From Hyphomonadaceae bacterium UKL13-1 (GTDB taxonomy: Bacteria > Pseudomonadota > Alphaproteobacteria > Caulobacterales > Aquidulcibacteraceae): 64,000 bases of DNA. The stretch's first letter is position 1. Each line of letters begins with the position of its first letter. Under the pieces are notes generated by a model that saw only the letters and a list, made by a program, of their open reading frames with translations, was not told where the DNA came from and made no database searches. The position numbers and the translations under genes are program-made. Shown here piece after piece: positions 25,411 to 35,820 of this stretch. The stretch is taken from positions 124,001-188,000 of the forward strand of contig CP012156.1 of NCBI GenBank assembly GCA_001602435.1, written 5' to 3'.

Positions 25411-27299
25411 TTCTTGACCGCCTTTCCTTCAACGGCATAGCCTTCGGTTGGGGTTGTCGGTAGCAACGGCAGGGCGCGGCTTTTGGCTGCTTCTGCTTCA
25501 GCTTGGATGGCATCAAAGGCTTCTTTTGCCTTCGAAATCTTGCCGACATCACCCGATTGTTGGGCTTGCATCAGATCTTCAGTTGCTTGCATCTGCCGGA
25601 CAGGCAGCAAATGGTCATTATTGGCGGGCTGGAACAGACCGAAGCTGAGTGAGGCCAGAATGGCGCGCTCGCGATCCTGCTGTGCCTTATCGCCTTGTCG
25701 GCCGTAACTGAGGAAGAAGTCTTTGATTTTCTTCTTCTTCACTGGGTCGAGGTCTTTGCGCCACATGATGGGATCCTCTGGCAAGGTTGGCGAAGTCCAG
25801 ATGACTTTCACTTTCCCGATGAGCCGTGGATCTTGCACGCCCAGAATTTGCAAAGACGTGGAGTTATTGGTTGCCGCATCCAGAAGCCCTGCCGCAACCG
25901 ACTGCACATTGGCTTCATGATTGGCTGACCGGACTGTCTTGAAGCAATTGGACGGATTGATGTTGCGTGGCGCAAATAGATAGGTCATCGGTGCCAGCGT
26001 GCCGGATGTGGAGCTGGCGTCGCCCATCCCAAAGTCCTTGGTGCGATCGCAGGCCAAAAGCTCATCAATGGTCAGAGTAGAGTTCTTATTGACGATAACG
26101 ACCGAATTATAGCCGTCCACACCCGATGGGTCGGAAGAGCGCAAAAACACTTCGGCCTTCCCTGTGCTGGCGACTTCCCAACCTGGCTTATTCGAGAACC
26201 AACCAACTTGGGTCTGGCCAAATTGCATGGCGGTGACCAGTGGCGCATAGCCGGTTTGGAAATAAGGCTTAATTTTCAAGCCAGTTTGCTTTTCCATGTC
26301 TGCCAAGAAGGGTTTCCAGCGGGCCCCTAAATTTTGGCTGTTTTCGGTAGCAAGGATGGAGAAATTGATGTCGGCCTCAACCTTCGGCTTGGCTTGTTCC
26401 CACAGCGCGTAAGATCCGCCGATGACCATGGCCAAAGCCAAGCCCCACTGCACCACTTTTTCCAAAATATTTTGATGCCCTGGCTTGGTGATCTCTGGGA
26501 CGGGTTCTTCCTTTGGAGCCGCATCGCCCGTTTCTTCGTCGAACTCTGCGCCGTAAATCTCAATCAAGCGGTCGCGAGTCAGGCCGTCTTTCGGACCGTC
26601 ATAGACAATCTGCCCCGCCTTTAACGCGACAATCCGGTCACAGAATTTCGTCGCATAATCGATCTGGTGCAGGGTGACGATCACCGTCACGCCGTCGCGC
26701 TGATTGAGGTCGCGCAAAAGCTCCATCACTTTGCGGGCCGAGACTGGGTCCAGTGAGGCGACGGGCTCGTCCAAGAAAATCGCTTCGGCCCCTTGTACCA
26801 AAGCCCGGGCAATTGCGCCGCGCTGTTGTTGACCGCCAGAGAGCGTATTGGCGCGTTGGGCTGCATAATCGGCAACACCCACACGGGCCAGGGCCTGCAT
26901 GGCGCGCTCTTGATCGGCTTGCGGCCATTGACCCAAGAAACCTTTTGCAAAAGGCAGACGCCCCAGAGAACCCAGCATGACGTTTTGGAACAGGCTGAGG
27001 CGGCCGACCAAATTGAACTGCTGAAACACAAAGCCGACGCGCGCACGCGCTTGACGCACTGAGTCAGACAATTTGCCATTCTTCTGAACCGAAATGCCCA
27101 GCAAATTGACCTCACCAGTACCTTCGTCGGTGGTGATCAGGCCGGTGGCATTGCGCAGCAAAGTGGACTTGCCAGAGCCTGAAGGCCCGATAAGTGCCAC
27201 CATTTCCCCAGGCTGGACCGTAATGGATACATTATTCAGTGCCTTACGGGCACCATAGGTTCGAAATAGGCCTTTGGCCTCTAGAACTGGAGCTGTCAT
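25407..27299 (-). CDS. PhnC-PhnD fusion: phosphonate ABC ATPase joined to substrate-binding protein
   Basis: One open frame of 630 residues from the ATG at 27299. Residues 1-250 are a PhnC-type ATPase: Walker A GPSGSGKST (38-46), signature LSGGQQQR (153-160), Walker B AIFLDEP. An acidic linker (about 253-275) leads to a single hydrophobic helix (about 283-300). Residues 311-570 are a PhnD binding protein: ATENSQNLGARW, GYNSVVIVNKNS, GDASSTSG, NHEAN, ATNN and DPIMWRKDL. The C-terminal 60 residues are Ala/Gln-rich. The helix would keep the ATPase inside and the binding domain outside. PhnC and PhnD are normally separate proteins. No stop or frame change is seen in the reading. Confidence 0.93.
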   Translation of the reverse strand: MTAPVLEAKGLFRTYGARKALNNVSITVQPGEMVALIGPSGSGKSTLLRNATGLITTDEGTGEVNLLGISVQKNGKLSDSVRQARARVGFVFQQFNLVGRLSLFQNVMLGSLGRLPFAKGFLGQWPQADQERAMQALARVGVADYAAQRANTLSGGQQQRGAIARALVQGAEAIFLDEPVASLDPVSARKVMELLRDLNQRDGVTVIVTLHQIDYATKFCDRIVALKAGQIVYDGPKDGLTRDRLIEIYGAEFDEETGDAAPKEEPVPEITKPGHQNILEKVVQWGLALAMVIGGSYALWEQAKPKVEADINFSILATENSQNLGARWKPFLADMEKQTGLKIKPYFQTGYAPLVTAMQFGQTQVGWFSNKPGWEVASTGKAEVFLRSSDPSGVDGYNSVVIVNKNSTLTIDELLACDRTKDFGMGDASSTSGTLAPMTYLFAPRNINPSNCFKTVRSANHEANVQSVAAGLLDAATNNSTSLQILGVQDPRLIGKVKVIWTSPTLPEDPIMWRKDLDPVKKKKIKDFFLSYGRQGDKAQQDRERAILASLSFGLFQPANNDHLLPVRQMQATEDLMQAQQSGDVGKISKAKEAFDAIQAEAEAAKSRALPLLPTTPTEGYAVEGKAVKK

Positions 27300-27366
27300 A
27301 CTTCCCCACAAGCGATCATGCTCAGCCTGTTTAGCGGGTTTGCCGTCAGAGTCACGAGGTCACTGT

Positions 27367-27384
27367 ATGACGGTTCTGTGACGG
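27367..27384 (-). promoter_or_regulatory. Pho-box-like direct repeat upstream of phnCD-phnE
   Basis: Read on the minus strand: CCGTCAC-AGAA-CCGTCAT. Two 7-bp repeats lie 11 bases apart, as in the PhoB consensus CTGTCAT-N4-CTGTCAT, oriented toward the phosphonate transporter 68 bases away. Control by phosphate starvation is inferred. Confidence 0.55.
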
Positions 27385-27436
27385 TGGTGGCGCGGTCTGC
27401 TTTAAGCGCCGCATTTTCCGTGCTATGGGGCCGCCC

Positions 27437-28624
27437 ATGACAGTCACCCTTGACCTTTCGCACCGCCATAGCGCGGCGCCCGACCCTGTTTCGGTGCCCA
27501 CTTCGACGCGGACTTCGCTTGTCGGCCTCACCTTGGCAGAAATGCGCGAGGCCGTGATTGCTTTGGGCGTAGAGCCAAAAAAGGCCAAGATGCGCGCCCA
27601 ACAAATCTGGCGTTGGCTGTATTTCTTTGGTGCGCGCGATTTCGACGTGATGACGGATATTGGCAAGGACTTGCGCGCTTTGCTGGAGGCCCATCACAGC
27701 TTGGATCGGCCCGAAGTGATCGAGCGACTGGTTTCTGCCGACGGTACCCGCAAATGGTTGATCCGCTCGGCACCGGGCGTTGAGTTTGAGACTGTTTTTA
27801 TCCCCGATGTCGCCCGTTCCGGTGCCCTGTGCGTGTCGAGCCAAGTGGGCTGCACTTTGACTTGCACCTTCTGTCACACGGGCACGCAAAAGCTGGTGCG
27901 CAATTTAACGGCAGCGGAGATCGTCGCCCAAGTCATGATCGCGCGCGACGATTTGGACGAATGGCCGTCGACGACCGATGGTCGCGCTTTGACCAATATT
28001 GTCTTCATGGGCATGGGTGAGCCGCTCTATAATCTTGACGAAGTCGCCAAGGCGATTGACCTGATTAGCGATGGCGAAGGCATATCGATTGGTCGCCGCC
28101 GCATCACGGTTTCGACCTCCGGTGTGGTGCCAAAGTTAGAAGAGCTCGGCAATAAGACCGGCGCGATGTTGGCGATCAGCCTTCATGCGACAAATGATGA
28201 ATTGCGCGACATATTGGTTCCGCTGAATAAGAAGTACCCACTCGAAGAATTGATGGCGGGTATCCGCGCCTATCCCGGCCTAAATAATGCCAAGCGCGTG
28301 ACCTTCGAATATGTGATGCTAAAAGGCGTGAATGACAGCCCGGCCGAAGCGCGTGCGCTGGTCAAGCTTTTGTCGGGTATGCCCGCAAAGGTGAATCTGA
28401 TCCCGTTCAATCCCTGGCCCGGAACAGAGTATGAATGTTCGGACTGGAAAACGATCCATGCCTTTGCAGATATCGTGAACCGGGCAGGCTATTCCGCGCC
28501 CATTCGCACGCCGCGCGGGCGCGATATCTTGGCAGCTTGCGGGCAATTGCGCAGCGAAAGCGTCAAGACCCGCGCCAGCGTTGCCTTGAAGGAACGGTTG
28601 GCGACGGCGGGTGAGGCTTCTTAA
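27437..28624 (+). CDS. rlmN: Dual-specificity 23S rRNA/tRNA adenine-C2 methyltransferase RlmN
   Basis: About 395 residues from the ATG at 27437; an ATG at 27425 is also possible. The radical-SAM cluster motif is [13 protein letters not shown] (CxxxCxxC). [33 protein letters not shown] and [13 protein letters not shown] are RlmN landmarks. A late Cys in [10 protein letters not shown] would be the mono-methylated catalytic residue. It methylates A2503 of 23S rRNA and A37 of some tRNAs. It is divergent from the phosphonate transporter. Confidence 0.96.
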   Translation: MTVTLDLSHRHSAAPDPVSVPTSTRTSLVGLTLAEMREAVIALGVEPKKAKMRAQQIWRWLYFFGARDFDVMTDIGKDLRALLEAHHSLDRPEVIERLVSADGTRKWLIRSAPGVEFETVFIPDVARSGALCVSSQVGCTLTCTFCHTGTQKLVRNLTAAEIVAQVMIARDDLDEWPSTTDGRALTNIVFMGMGEPLYNLDEVAKAIDLISDGEGISIGRRRITVSTSGVVPKLEELGNKTGAMLAISLHATNDELRDILVPLNKKYPLEELMAGIRAYPGLNNAKRVTFEYVMLKGVNDSPAEARALVKLLSGMPAKVNLIPFNPWPGTEYECSDWKTIHAFADIVNRAGYSAPIRTPRGRDILAACGQLRSESVKTRASVALKERLATAGEAS

Positions 28625-29406
28625 GCCTGACCGCGTCCAATCGCCGTCAGTCCACCGTCAATAATCACTGCTTCTCCGACCATATAGTCGCCCGCGCGCG
28701 AGGCGAGATAGATCGCTGTGCCAGCCATGTCCTCGGTCGTCCCCACGCGTTTGGCGGGGATGGCAGCGGCCACCATGTCGCCATGGTCGCGGGCAATGGT
28801 GTTTAAGTCAGAGGCAAAGGCCCCGGGTGCCAAAGCCGAGACCACGATATTGTGCTTGATCAGATCAGCGGCGAGCCGCTTGGTGAGATGGGCGAACGCT
28901 GCCTTACTGGCCTGATAGGCAAAAGTGTCGACCGAATTGACCGTGATGCCGTCAATCGAGGTGATGTTGATCACTTTGGCGGGCTGGCCGGGTTTGGCCG
29001 CAGCCTTCAAATGACCCAGCAAAGCCTGCACCAAAAAGAAGGGGCTTTTGACGTTGAGATCCATCACCTTGTCCCAACCTTTTTCGGGATAGGAATCCAA
29101 TGGGGCCATCCAGATGGTGCCGGCATTATTGACCAGAATGTCGAGGTGATCTTCCAGCTTTGTGATGGTGTCCGCCAAGGCTTTCACGCCTTCAAGGGTT
29201 GAGATATCGCCCGGAATAGCCGTGCAGCTGCGCCCACCTTTGGACATTTCTTCGGCGGCTGCCATGCATTGATCCGCCTTGCGGGCCGTAATGTAGACCT
29301 TGGCCCCTTGCGCCAAAAAACCCTCGGCAATCATCCGGCCAATGCCTTTAGAGCCGCCCGTGACCAAGGCGACACGGCCTTCTAGTGAAAATAATTTCTC
29401 AAACAT
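28621..29406 (-). CDS. SDR-family NAD(P)-dependent oxidoreductase
   Basis: About 261 residues from the ATG at 29406 (GGGAG upstream); a longer frame to 29565 is not conserved-looking. Rossmann motif [15 protein letters not shown], catalytic Ser in NITSIDG and YQASK give the classic SDR order. The substrate is unknown; sequence layout resembles gluconate/3-ketoacyl reductases. It lies after ggt on the same strand (53 bases) and overlaps the rlmN stop tail to tail. Confidence 0.88.
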   Translation of the reverse strand: MFEKLFSLEGRVALVTGGSKGIGRMIAEGFLAQGAKVYITARKADQCMAAAEEMSKGGRSCTAIPGDISTLEGVKALADTITKLEDHLDILVNNAGTIWMAPLDSYPEKGWDKVMDLNVKSPFFLVQALLGHLKAAAKPGQPAKVINITSIDGITVNSVDTFAYQASKAAFAHLTKRLAADLIKHNIVVSALAPGAFASDLNTIARDHGDMVAAAIPAKRVGTTEDMAGTAIYLASRAGDYMVGEAVIIDGGLTAIGRGQA

Positions 29407-29458
29407 GGCCGTGCTCCCGGGGTTGGTTTTTTGTGTGTGATCTAAGTCGTGGATAAAT

Positions 29459-31210
29459 TTAAGGCTTCCGCGCAACGCCCTCGCGGCGAGGATCGGCCCC
29501 GCCAACCAGTCCCTCGGGCGTGAGGCGAACGGCATGCAGGCCAGAGCCTTCAGCCCCGCCGCCATCGCGGAAGGTTTGGCCGAGAGCTTCTAAGCTTTTG
29601 ATCAATTCAGGGCTCGCACGTGTCCGGTCCAGCGCCACAGGGCTAGAGCGCGCGACAATATTGGGCAGCGCGACCGCATCTTGGGGCGACAGATTCCAGT
29701 CCAGCATCCCGACCATGGCTTTGGCGACATAGGCGATGATCGCATTGCCACCGGGCGAGCCGACGGCTAGCTCGAAATGACCATCCTTATCAAAGACAAT
29801 AGTCGGCGCCATGCTGGAGCGGGGCTTCTTGCCGCCCGCAGGCGCATTGGCAATCGGTTCGCCCTTCGCATCGACATTGCGGAAGGAGAAGTCGGTCAGT
29901 TGGTTGTTGAGGAAGAAGCCGCGCACCATACGCTGCGAGCCAAACAGGCTCTCCACGGTTGTCGTCATGGACACAACATTGCCGCGTTGATCTACGATGA
30001 CAAAATGGGTCGTGCCAAACACATTGCCGGTAGCATCGCGACCGCGCTTCACAGAACCCGGAGGCTCGCCGGGTTCAACCGTCTTCATGGTAGATGTGTC
30101 GGAGATCAAGGCCGCGCGGCTCTTCAGATAGGTCGCGTCGAGAAGGCCCGCGATGGGGACTGCTACATAGCGATCGTCGGCGACATATGTGTCGCGGTCG
30201 ACATAGGCTAATCGTTGAGCCTCAATAAAACGGTGCCAGCCGAGTGCATCGTTGGGACCAGTGGCACCCATATCGAAGTTTTCCAAAATGCCCAAAGTGG
30301 CCATGACGCCAATCCCGCCCGATGACGGTGGCCCCATGCCGCACATTTTGCGTTCGCGGTACGCGCGGCAGATGGGTTGGAGCTTGTTGGGCTTATAGTC
30401 CTTCAAATCCTCCAGCGATAAGGTTCCGGGCATGGGTGCCTGACCTGAGCGGGCAACGATGTCAGCGGCAATCGGGCCTTCATAGAAAGCCTTTGGACCT
30501 TGTTCAGCAATCTGGGTCAATGTGTCCGCATAAGCGGCATTCTTTAAGAGCGTGCCTGCCGGCAAAGGCGTTCCCGATGAATCCATCAAATAGGACAACA
30601 CATCGGCACCAGGCTCGGTTATGCGCTTGAGTTGGGTGGCGACCGTGTTCAGGCGAGGCGAAATCTTAAAGCCGTCACTGGCCAATTTAATCGCTGGCTG
30701 AAAGCTGCGGTTCCACGGCAATTTGCCATGCTCTTTCCAGGCCATATGCAGCATGGCCACGGCCCCAGGCACGCCTTGAGAACGGCCGGATTTTACCGCA
30801 GTCCAAAAGGGTAGGGGGTTGCCAGCCTCGTCAAGGAACAGCCGATCTGTTGCTGCAGCTGGGGCAACTTCGCGCCCATCATAGGCCACGACGTCACCCG
30901 TTTCGGCGTCATAGTGCAGCATGAAGGAACCGCCACCAATACCGCTCGACTGGGGCTCAACAAGGCCCAATGCCGTCTGCACAGCAATCGCCGCATCTAC
31001 AGCCGATCCACCGGCGCGCAGGATTTCAAGGCCAGCTTCGACGGCCAAAGGATTGGCAGCGGCAATCATACCGCCATGCTTCCAAACGCCCGCAGGCTTG
31101 GCCTCGGGCATATCGGCTGTTGGCTTGAGGGCGACTGGGGGCGTTGCTGCCGGACTTGCGGCACAGGCAGCAAGGCAAAGCGCCAAACCGGAAACTAGAA
31201 TTTGGCGCAT
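29459..31210 (-). CDS. ggt: Gamma-glutamyltransferase lipoprotein
   Basis: The 583-residue protein starts with a lipobox (LAAC). The GGT fold motifs are GGSAVDAAIAVQTALGLVEPQ, given here by its GGSAVDAA core, SSGIGGGSFMLHY, and the autoprocessing Thr in GTTHFVIVD, which would start the small subunit. PRSSMAPTIVFDKDG and GSPGGNAII are further conserved blocks. It cleaves glutathione in the periplasm. It follows efp by 34 bases. Confidence 0.93.
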   Translation of the reverse strand: MRQILVSGLALCLAACAASPAATPPVALKPTADMPEAKPAGVWKHGGMIAAANPLAVEAGLEILRAGGSAVDAAIAVQTALGLVEPQSSGIGGGSFMLHYDAETGDVVAYDGREVAPAAATDRLFLDEAGNPLPFWTAVKSGRSQGVPGAVAMLHMAWKEHGKLPWNRSFQPAIKLASDGFKISPRLNTVATQLKRITEPGADVLSYLMDSSGTPLPAGTLLKNAAYADTLTQIAEQGPKAFYEGPIAADIVARSGQAPMPGTLSLEDLKDYKPNKLQPICRAYRERKMCGMGPPSSGGIGVMATLGILENFDMGATGPNDALGWHRFIEAQRLAYVDRDTYVADDRYVAVPIAGLLDATYLKSRAALISDTSTMKTVEPGEPPGSVKRGRDATGNVFGTTHFVIVDQRGNVVSMTTTVESLFGSQRMVRGFFLNNQLTDFSFRNVDAKGEPIANAPAGGKKPRSSMAPTIVFDKDGHFELAVGSPGGNAIIAYVAKAMVGMLDWNLSPQDAVALPNIVARSSPVALDRTRASPELIKSLEALGQTFRDGGGAEGSGLHAVRLTPEGLVGGADPRREGVARKP

Positions 31211-31244
31211 TTTATCCCCTCCACCCTAAACCTTGGAACCCAGC

Positions 31245-31817
31245 TTAGTCCTTTGCGCGCTCAACGTAAGAGCCATCCTCAGTAAGGACGACAATGCGCG
31301 TGCCAGTTGCGATATAAGGAGGCACCATGGTGCGCACGCCGTTCGAAAGCATTGCAGGCTTATAGGAAGAAGAAGCCGTCTGGCCCTTCATCGTGGGTTC
31401 GGTATCGACGATTTCCAACGTTACGCGGGTAGGCAATACAGCCGCTAGCGGAGTCTCGTTGAAGATGGTCAGATAGACTTCCATATTCTCTTGCAGATAG
31501 GCCGCATCGTCACCCAACACTGCATGGGGCACCAGAACTTGCTCAAAATTGTCTGGGTTCATGAAGACATGGGCAGTACCATCGTCATAGAGATAATTGA
31601 ACTTGCTTTCTTCCACGAAGGCCTTTTCCACTTGATCGGTGGTTTTGAAGCGCTCCGTCATCTTGATGCCGTCGGTGATGCGACGCATTTCGACTTGGGT
31701 CACAGGCGTGCCCTTGCCGGGATGGATGTTCTGGGTTGTCAAAATGACATAGAGCTTGCTGTCTGTGTGTTCGACAACATTGCCTTTGCGAAGGCTGGAG
31801 GCGATGACCTTGACCAT
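31245..31817 (-). CDS. efp: Elongation factor P
   Basis: This 190-residue three-domain EF-P has the KOW-like N-terminal domain with loop HPGKGTP, where Lys35 is the modified residue. The C-terminal block [20 protein letters not shown] is typical. It relieves ribosome stalling at polyproline. The divergent epmA (110 bases away) encodes the enzyme that lysylates this lysine. The nearby protease with 24 prolines would be a strongly EF-P-dependent product. Confidence 0.96.
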   Translation of the reverse strand: MVKVIASSLRKGNVVEHTDSKLYVILTTQNIHPGKGTPVTQVEMRRITDGIKMTERFKTTDQVEKAFVEESKFNYLYDDGTAHVFMNPDNFEQVLVPHAVLGDDAAYLQENMEVYLTIFNETPLAAVLPTRVTLEIVDTEPTMKGQTASSSYKPAMLSNGVRTMVPPYIATGTRIVVLTEDGSYVERAKD

Positions 31818-31927
31818 AATCTGTCTTTCAGTGCTGAGCCTTGATCCGACTTCGGTTCAAAGCGTGGAAATCTTGTGATGTGGGCGCCTTCTAACCTTTC
31901 TCGCTCAATCCGCCAAATGGGTGACGC

Positions 31928-32980
31928 ATGACACACTCAGATGTGCCGCAGAGCCCGTGGTGGGAGGCGGGTCGCCATGCGGATCGCAGGCCCTTTCTTC
32001 TAGCGCGCAACCGGATCAAGAAGGCCGTCCGCGCTTGGTTTGAGGCTGAAGATTTCTGCGAAATAGAGGCTGGGCAATTGCAGGTCTCGCCCGGCAATGA
32101 GACCCATTTACATGGTCTTGCGACAACAAAGCTCGCTCCGGACGGGACGCCAACGCCGCTTTATTTGCACACCAGCCCAGAATTTGCCTGCAAGAAGCTT
32201 TTAGCGGCAGGCGAGGAAAAGATCTTCGATTTTGCCCGCGTATTCCGCAATCGCGAGGCCGGGCCCTTGCACGCGACGGAATTCACCATGCTGGAATGGT
32301 ACCGGGCGGAGGCCGACTGGCAGGAGGTGATTGAGGATTGCCTTGCCCTGCTGCGCGTGGCGGCGGCGGCTGTCCCAACCGAACAATTTGCTTGGCGTCG
32401 GCATCAGGTGCCCGTTAATGCCGAACCGGTGCGATTGAGCTTGGCAGAGGCGTTTGATCGCTATGCCGGCATGGATCTGATGGCCAGTATCGGCTCACAG
32501 GGCCAAGAAGATGTCGACCTGTTGCGCGCGCAGGCGCGGGGCGCAGGTGTTTCGACGGATGGATCCGACACTTGGTCGGATGTGTTTTCAAAAGTGCTGG
32601 TGCAAAAGATCGAACCCTCTCTGGGCTTTGACGCCCCTTGCGTCCTGCATTCCTATCCAATCAGTGAAGCAGCTTTAGCTCGCAAGAACCCAAATGATCC
32701 TCGCGTGGCTGAGCGATTTGAGCTTTATGTCTGCGGGGTAGAACTCGCCAATGGCTTTGGCGAACTAACAGTCGCAGCCGAACAGCGCACTCGCTTTGAG
32801 GCCGATATGGAGGCAAAGCAGGCCCTCTATGGGGAGCGCTATCCATTGGATGAGGATTTCTTGGCAGCCCTAACAAAAATGCCCAAGGCCAGCGGTGTGG
32901 CCTTGGGCTTTGATCGTTTGGCGGTTTTGGCGAGTGGCGCCCGCCGTATTGACGACGTTTTGTGGACGGGTGTTGTTTAG
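31928..32980 (+). CDS. epmA: EF-P lysine-lysine ligase EpmA (PoxA/GenX)
   Basis: The 350-residue protein resembles a class II lysyl-tRNA synthetase without its anticodon domain. Motif 2 region FDFARVFRNREAGPLHATEFTMLEWYRA is given by its FRNRE and TEFTMLEWY parts; motif 3 is GFDRLAVLASG. HTSPEF binds the adenylate. It attaches beta-lysine or lysine to EF-P Lys35. It is divergent from efp. No epmB aminomutase is in the window. Confidence 0.95.
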   Translation: MTHSDVPQSPWWEAGRHADRRPFLLARNRIKKAVRAWFEAEDFCEIEAGQLQVSPGNETHLHGLATTKLAPDGTPTPLYLHTSPEFACKKLLAAGEEKIFDFARVFRNREAGPLHATEFTMLEWYRAEADWQEVIEDCLALLRVAAAAVPTEQFAWRRHQVPVNAEPVRLSLAEAFDRYAGMDLMASIGSQGQEDVDLLRAQARGAGVSTDGSDTWSDVFSKVLVQKIEPSLGFDAPCVLHSYPISEAALARKNPNDPRVAERFELYVCGVELANGFGELTVAAEQRTRFEADMEAKQALYGERYPLDEDFLAALTKMPKASGVALGFDRLAVLASGARRIDDVLWTGVV

Positions 32981-35820
32981 GGCGCTTTGGTCTCTTTCGC
33001 GGCCGGGGTCGGCAGAACCTTGATCAAGCGGGCTTTGGACGGGTCGAGATAACGCTTCGCCAAGGCCTTTACATCTTCCAACGTGGTTGAAGCATATTGA
33101 TCCTTGCCCTCCCGAATGCGCACAATGCGTTCCCGGTCAAAGCTAGATTGGCTCAGCGCACCTACCCACCACGGATTATTGGCGGTGGTTTCGTCAAAGT
33201 CTGCGATCAAGGGGCGGCGTGCCCGCTGGAACAAGTCATCATCGATTTTACCGGCGGCAAGGTCTGCTGCAATCGCTTCCATTGCCGCGATGACCTTATC
33301 GCTATCTTCGGGTTTGACTTCGGCGAGCGCGCCGATCCGGCCATAGCCGGGGAAGACACGCGATGGGGCCCAGTCAATACCGGGCGAATAGGTGTCGCCC
33401 AATTCTTCGCGGATCACCTCGGTCAGGCGGTTTTGCAGAATGGCCGTCAAGATGCGGATGCCACGTGCTTCGCGCCCATCGCCATAATCGCGCATGGGCC
33501 AATAGACCATGGCGAGGGACTGATCTGGCCGCCCCTTGTGGTTCAAGATCGTTGTCCCTCGGCCCGCGGGGAATTGAACCTTGCGGGCTTCCGCCAAGGC
33601 CGGCGGGGTAGCGGCGCGGGCAGCTAGAGCGCCGAATGTAGCCGCCACGGCATCACGCGCAGCCTCTACGGTGGTGTCGCCCACGATTAGGATTTCAATC
33701 GCGGAATTTTTCCGTGCCGCATCCACGACCGCCTTGGCCTTGTCCAAGGTCAATTGGTCGAATTGCTCTGCCGTTGGGAAGGCAAAGCGGGGGTTGTTGG
33801 CAAACAGGACAAAATCGCTTTGCGTTCCCCAGACGCTGCCCGGTGTGGTGTCGATCTGACGATAGATCGCATCTTTTGAAGCCTTCAGGCGGGCAATGCC
33901 ATCGGGTCGCCAAGCTGGATCGGTCAGGAAGGCTGCAAAGACCTGCAATTGCAGGCCTAGGTCCGCTGCGGTGGTTGAACTGCCAAAGCTGAAACTATCT
34001 TCGCCAATGAAGAAGCCTTGCCCAACACTGCGCCCGGCCAAAGCCCGCTCCAACGCGTTAGCGTCCAACTTGCCAAGCCCGCCTGCGATATAGGCTGCAT
34101 CAATGGCGTAGAGGAGGCCCGGCTGGTCCGCAGGCAGCGCCAATTGGCCTTCGCCAAAGCTCACTTGGACGCGCACACGGCCCTCTTCAAACTTGGTTGG
34201 CTTGACGGTCAAGCGCACCTGATTGGCAAAGCGCATTTGGGTGACGCCCAAATCGGCCAAGAGCACAGACTCTGTGGCTGTGCCTTTCGGGCCGAAGTTC
34301 ACATAGTCCCATTGTGCTTTGGCCTCGGCCTTTGGTGCCGTGACGGGCTTGGCGCGCACGCCTTGATAAGCAGCTTGAACAGCAGCTTCGCCGCCATCAA
34401 TTGCTTCGCCAGTTGAGATGAACAGCTCTGGCACATCTTGGCCCCAGGCCTTTTTGAGTTCGGCCAAGGCTGCTTGCGGGTTTAAAGTGCCAGCCACTTT
34501 CTCAAACCACGCCAAATCATCTGCCGGCGTGGTTAAGACTTCGTCGCTGCCAAAGCTTCCAAGGATGCTGTCGACCAAATCCGCCGATCTGGCTGCCCCG
34601 GCTTGCGCAGCCGCCCGGCTATAGCCTTCTCGCGTGTCGGCCAAGGCGACCGCAAATTCATCCGCCGTAAAGCCGAAACTGAGGGCGCGTCGCAATTCAC
34701 CATCGGCAATGTCGAGCGCTTCTCGCCACTTGGCTGGGCTGGTTGCCGTTGTCTCAATCGACGCAATACGGGCGGCACTAAACCAAGCGCCCGAGCTGAT
34801 CGAAGCGCTGGTGATGGGGGAGCCTTCGCGTCGAGCCAGCCGCTCTAGCCGTGTATTCACCACGCGGTGCGCTAGCGCTAGGAGAAGGTCCTCTCGCCGA
34901 TTGGCGCTGGTGTCGGGTTCTGCCTGATAAGGCTTTACATTGAACAGGCTGACGGCGGTGGCGAGTTGAGGCTCAAGGAAAATTTTGACAGAGCCTGGTT
35001 CGCGCTTCGGCGTGCCCAGATCGGGATCTTTACCAGCATCCTTGGGCTGTTCCCAATTGCCAAACTGCGCCTGAATCAACGCTTCGGCAGCCTTTGGGTC
35101 GACGTCGCCCACCACAACCAGAAACGCGCGCTGGGGGGTATAGAAGCGCTTATACAGGTCGACGAAACGTTCCCGCGGGGCCTCGCGGACCACTTTCATA
35201 TCGCCGATGGGAAAACGGCTCGGGATGCGGGTTCCATCAAGGGCTTGGGCGGCAAAGGCGCGGAACTGGCGGAAGCCCGGATTTTCACGCGCACGCTCCT
35301 CGGACTGGATAATTCCGCGCTCGCGATCGATGGCCTCTGGGTTGAGCGTCAGGCGTCCCGCCGTCTCGCGCATCATGGATAGACCCAATTCCAGCTTTTC
35401 AGCCTTGGGCATGTCCAATTGATAGACCGTCTCGTCCCAGCTGGTATAGGCATTGGTATCTGGGCCAAAGGCTAAACCCTCCCGGGCGAGAATTTTGTCA
35501 AACTCGCTCTCGGGAACATTTTCCGAGCCATTAAAGGCCATGTGCTCCAAAAAATGCGCTAGGCCGGACTGATTATCTTCCTCATTGAGAGCGCCGGCGG
35601 CAATGCGTAGGCGAATGGCGACTTCGCCCTTTGGGGTCGGCCATTTCTTGATCGCATAGCGCATGCCATTAGGCAGCGTGCCATAGGTCACGGCGGGGTC
35701 AGCCTTAAAGTCCTTGTAGCGGTCTTGTGGGAAGCCGGGCAGCGGGGCAATCTGTGCCAATGCCGGTTGTGCCGATAGGGCGATGAGGGAAACCAAAATG
35801 GCCTTTGTCAATCGACGCAT
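32977..35820 (-). CDS. M16-family zinc metallopeptidase (insulinase-like)
   Basis: About 947 residues from the ATG at 35820 (GGAGCG upstream), with a signal peptide ending near QPALAQ. The inverted zinc motif HFLEHMAFNGS (HxxEH) lies near residue 75, with the distal glutamate in the ERGIIQSEE block. Two M16 repeats follow, the second inactive. Such pitrilysin/PqqL-like periplasmic proteases degrade peptides. It overlaps the epmA stop by 4 bases tail to tail. Confidence 0.92.
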   Translation of the reverse strand: MRRLTKAILVSLIALSAQPALAQIAPLPGFPQDRYKDFKADPAVTYGTLPNGMRYAIKKWPTPKGEVAIRLRIAAGALNEEDNQSGLAHFLEHMAFNGSENVPESEFDKILAREGLAFGPDTNAYTSWDETVYQLDMPKAEKLELGLSMMRETAGRLTLNPEAIDRERGIIQSEERARENPGFRQFRAFAAQALDGTRIPSRFPIGDMKVVREAPRERFVDLYKRFYTPQRAFLVVVGDVDPKAAEALIQAQFGNWEQPKDAGKDPDLGTPKREPGSVKIFLEPQLATAVSLFNVKPYQAEPDTSANRREDLLLALAHRVVNTRLERLARREGSPITSASISSGAWFSAARIASIETTATSPAKWREALDIADGELRRALSFGFTADEFAVALADTREGYSRAAAQAGAARSADLVDSILGSFGSDEVLTTPADDLAWFEKVAGTLNPQAALAELKKAWGQDVPELFISTGEAIDGGEAAVQAAYQGVRAKPVTAPKAEAKAQWDYVNFGPKGTATESVLLADLGVTQMRFANQVRLTVKPTKFEEGRVRVQVSFGEGQLALPADQPGLLYAIDAAYIAGGLGKLDANALERALAGRSVGQGFFIGEDSFSFGSSTTAADLGLQLQVFAAFLTDPAWRPDGIARLKASKDAIYRQIDTTPGSVWGTQSDFVLFANNPRFAFPTAEQFDQLTLDKAKAVVDAARKNSAIEILIVGDTTVEAARDAVAATFGALAARAATPPALAEARKVQFPAGRGTTILNHKGRPDQSLAMVYWPMRDYGDGREARGIRILTAILQNRLTEVIREELGDTYSPGIDWAPSRVFPGYGRIGALAEVKPEDSDKVIAAMEAIAADLAAGKIDDDLFQRARRPLIADFDETTANNPWWVGALSQSSFDRERIVRIREGKDQYASTTLEDVKALAKRYLDPSKARLIKVLPTPAAKETKAP

